Positions 63,366 through 64,000 of a stretch of 64,000 nt of DNA are shown here, one piece after another. The stretch spans positions 1-64,000 of the forward strand of contig NZ_VAHO01000014.1 of assembly GCF_005796225.1 (NCBI RefSeq), given 5' to 3'. Under the pieces are notes generated by a model. That model was given only the letters and a program-made list of their open reading frames with translations. It had not been told where the DNA came from and did no database searches. Source of the DNA: Pseudarthrobacter sp. NamE5 (GTDB lineage: Bacteria; Actinomycetota; Actinomycetes; Actinomycetales; Micrococcaceae). Position 1 is the first letter of the stretch; each line of letters starts with the position of its first letter. The translations under genes were made by a program, and so were the position numbers.

Positions 63366-64000
63366 TTACTGGATCCCGGCGAACAGTTCATTCAGTTCGG
63401 CGGTCAGCTCCTTCTGCAGCGAGGCCCTACCAATCTCCTTGCCGTCAATGCGGTTGACCGGAGCCAGCAGGCGGACGCTCGAGATTAGCCATACGGCGTC
63501 CGCGTCCAGCAGGTCCTGTGGCTCCAGCGGGCCGTAGCCGAGTTCCCAGCCCGCGGCCTTCGCCGCGGTGAACAATGCGCCCTGCGAGGTTCCCGGCAGG
63601 ATGCCGCTGTCCAGCTGGGGTGTGACAAGGCGCTTAACGGAGGTGCCGTCGTCGGACGTTTCAACGTGGGCCAGCAGCACCGTGGACGTGGGTCCTTCGA
63701 GCACACGCCCGTCCGAGGAGATGAAGATGACGTCGTCAGCTCCCTGCTTGTGGGCGTGGCGAAGCGCGGCCATGTTCACAGCATAGGAGAGGGTCTTGGC
63801 GCCCAGCAGCAGCCAGGGGGCGCGCTCGGCGGCGCTGCTGTCGTAGCCGCGATCCAGGAGTATGACGTCGATGCCCGTCTCCCGCTGGCGCCGCGCGGCT
63901 GCCCCTGCAGGCGATACCTGGACCCAGGCGGTAGGCGACGCCGCGCCCTCCACGCCGCGGGTGACCACCAGCTTGACCACGAGTTCGTCTCCTGCAGTGT
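63366..64000 (-). CDS. pabC: Aminodeoxychorismate lyase-like class IV aminotransferase (5' end beyond window)
   Basis: A class IV PLP protein cut by the window edge; at least 211 residues are present and the family has about 270-300. The part seen includes LSYAVNMAALRHAHKQGADDVIFIS, VLEGPTSTVLLAH and SGILPGTSQGALFTAAKAAGWE, all of the PabC/DAAT/BCAT fold. The reading frame stays open to the edge, so the GTG at 63980 is probably internal. PabC makes 4-aminobenzoate for folate. A D-amino acid or branched-chain aminotransferase remains possible because the N-terminal lysine region is partly outside. Confidence 0.75.
   Translation of the reverse strand, partial: TAGDELVVKLVVTRGVEGAASPTAWVQVSPAGAAARRQRETGIDVILLDRGYDSSAAERAPWLLLGAKTLSYAVNMAALRHAHKQGADDVIFISSDGRVLEGPTSTVLLAHVETSDDGTSVKRLVTPQLDSGILPGTSQGALFTAAKAAGWELGYGPLEPQDLLDADAVWLISSVRLLAPVNRIDGKEIGRASLQKELTAELNELFAGIQ

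Overview
The window is high-GC DNA from an actinobacterium. Gene content and protein style point to Micrococcaceae, most likely Arthrobacter or Pseudarthrobacter: HU, a bifunctional PutA without a DNA-binding domain, a DUF222/HNH protein, DUF4235 and DUF4383 proteins, a SAM-IV riboswitch, and dense genes with ATGA/GTGA overlaps. It looks like ordinary chromosome. I see no insertion sequence, prophage or CRISPR array.

Layout. 1-8 kb: an inverted repeat array, HU, a CopD-CtaG membrane fusion coupled to a thioredoxin-NHL protein, and a HerA-like ATPase. 8-17 kb: a secreted Ig-like protein behind a structured-looking leader, a DJ-1/PfpI protein, an aldo/keto reductase divergent from a flavin monooxygenase plus drug exporter, a SolA-type oxidase, an AEC carrier and PanD. 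17-24 kb: a LysR regulator, an APC amino-acid permease and PutA. The last two share one promoter layout and look like a proline-use regulon, split by a second copy of the repeat array. 24-30 kb: a second LysR/MFS divergon, tRNA-Gly(TCC), an SRPBCC protein, a CAP-plus-FG-GAP secreted protein and dCTP deaminase. 30-38 kb: a six-gene minus-strand operon (Gfo/Idh oxidoreductase, DUF6807 protein, cupin, LacI regulator, KhtT-like and KhtU-like K+/H+ antiporter subunits) and a UMF1 transporter. 38-44.4 kb: a six-gene Mrp Na+/H+ antiporter operon with fused A and B subunits. 44.4-48.7 kb: an operon of a haem-oxygenase-like diiron enzyme, a glycosyltransferase and a CDGSH Fe-S protein, with small membrane and stress proteins nearby. 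48.7-51.9 kb: a TPP riboswitch and the YkoEDC-type thiamine-precursor ECF transporter. 52-57.7 kb: a GH25-like secreted protein, an XRE-MurA fusion, a YbdK-type ligase, an HNH protein and DUF1905. 57.7-59.7 kb: a SAM-IV riboswitch controlling DUF1737, rhodanese and MetZ (methionine synthesis). 59.9-64 kb: a fusion of a catalytically degenerate GH26-like domain to an OpgC-like acyltransferase, two small unknown genes, and an aminodeoxychorismate lyase-like gene cut by the window edge.

The least-explained items are the 32-bp-period inverted repeat arrays at two loci, the leader before the Ig-like protein, the diiron enzyme/GT2/CDGSH operon, the XRE-MurA fusion with a palindrome at its start, and the GH26-like/OpgC fusion. 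Start codons were chosen from ribosome-binding sites, overlaps and known family N-termini. Family names come from motif recognition; no database search was run.
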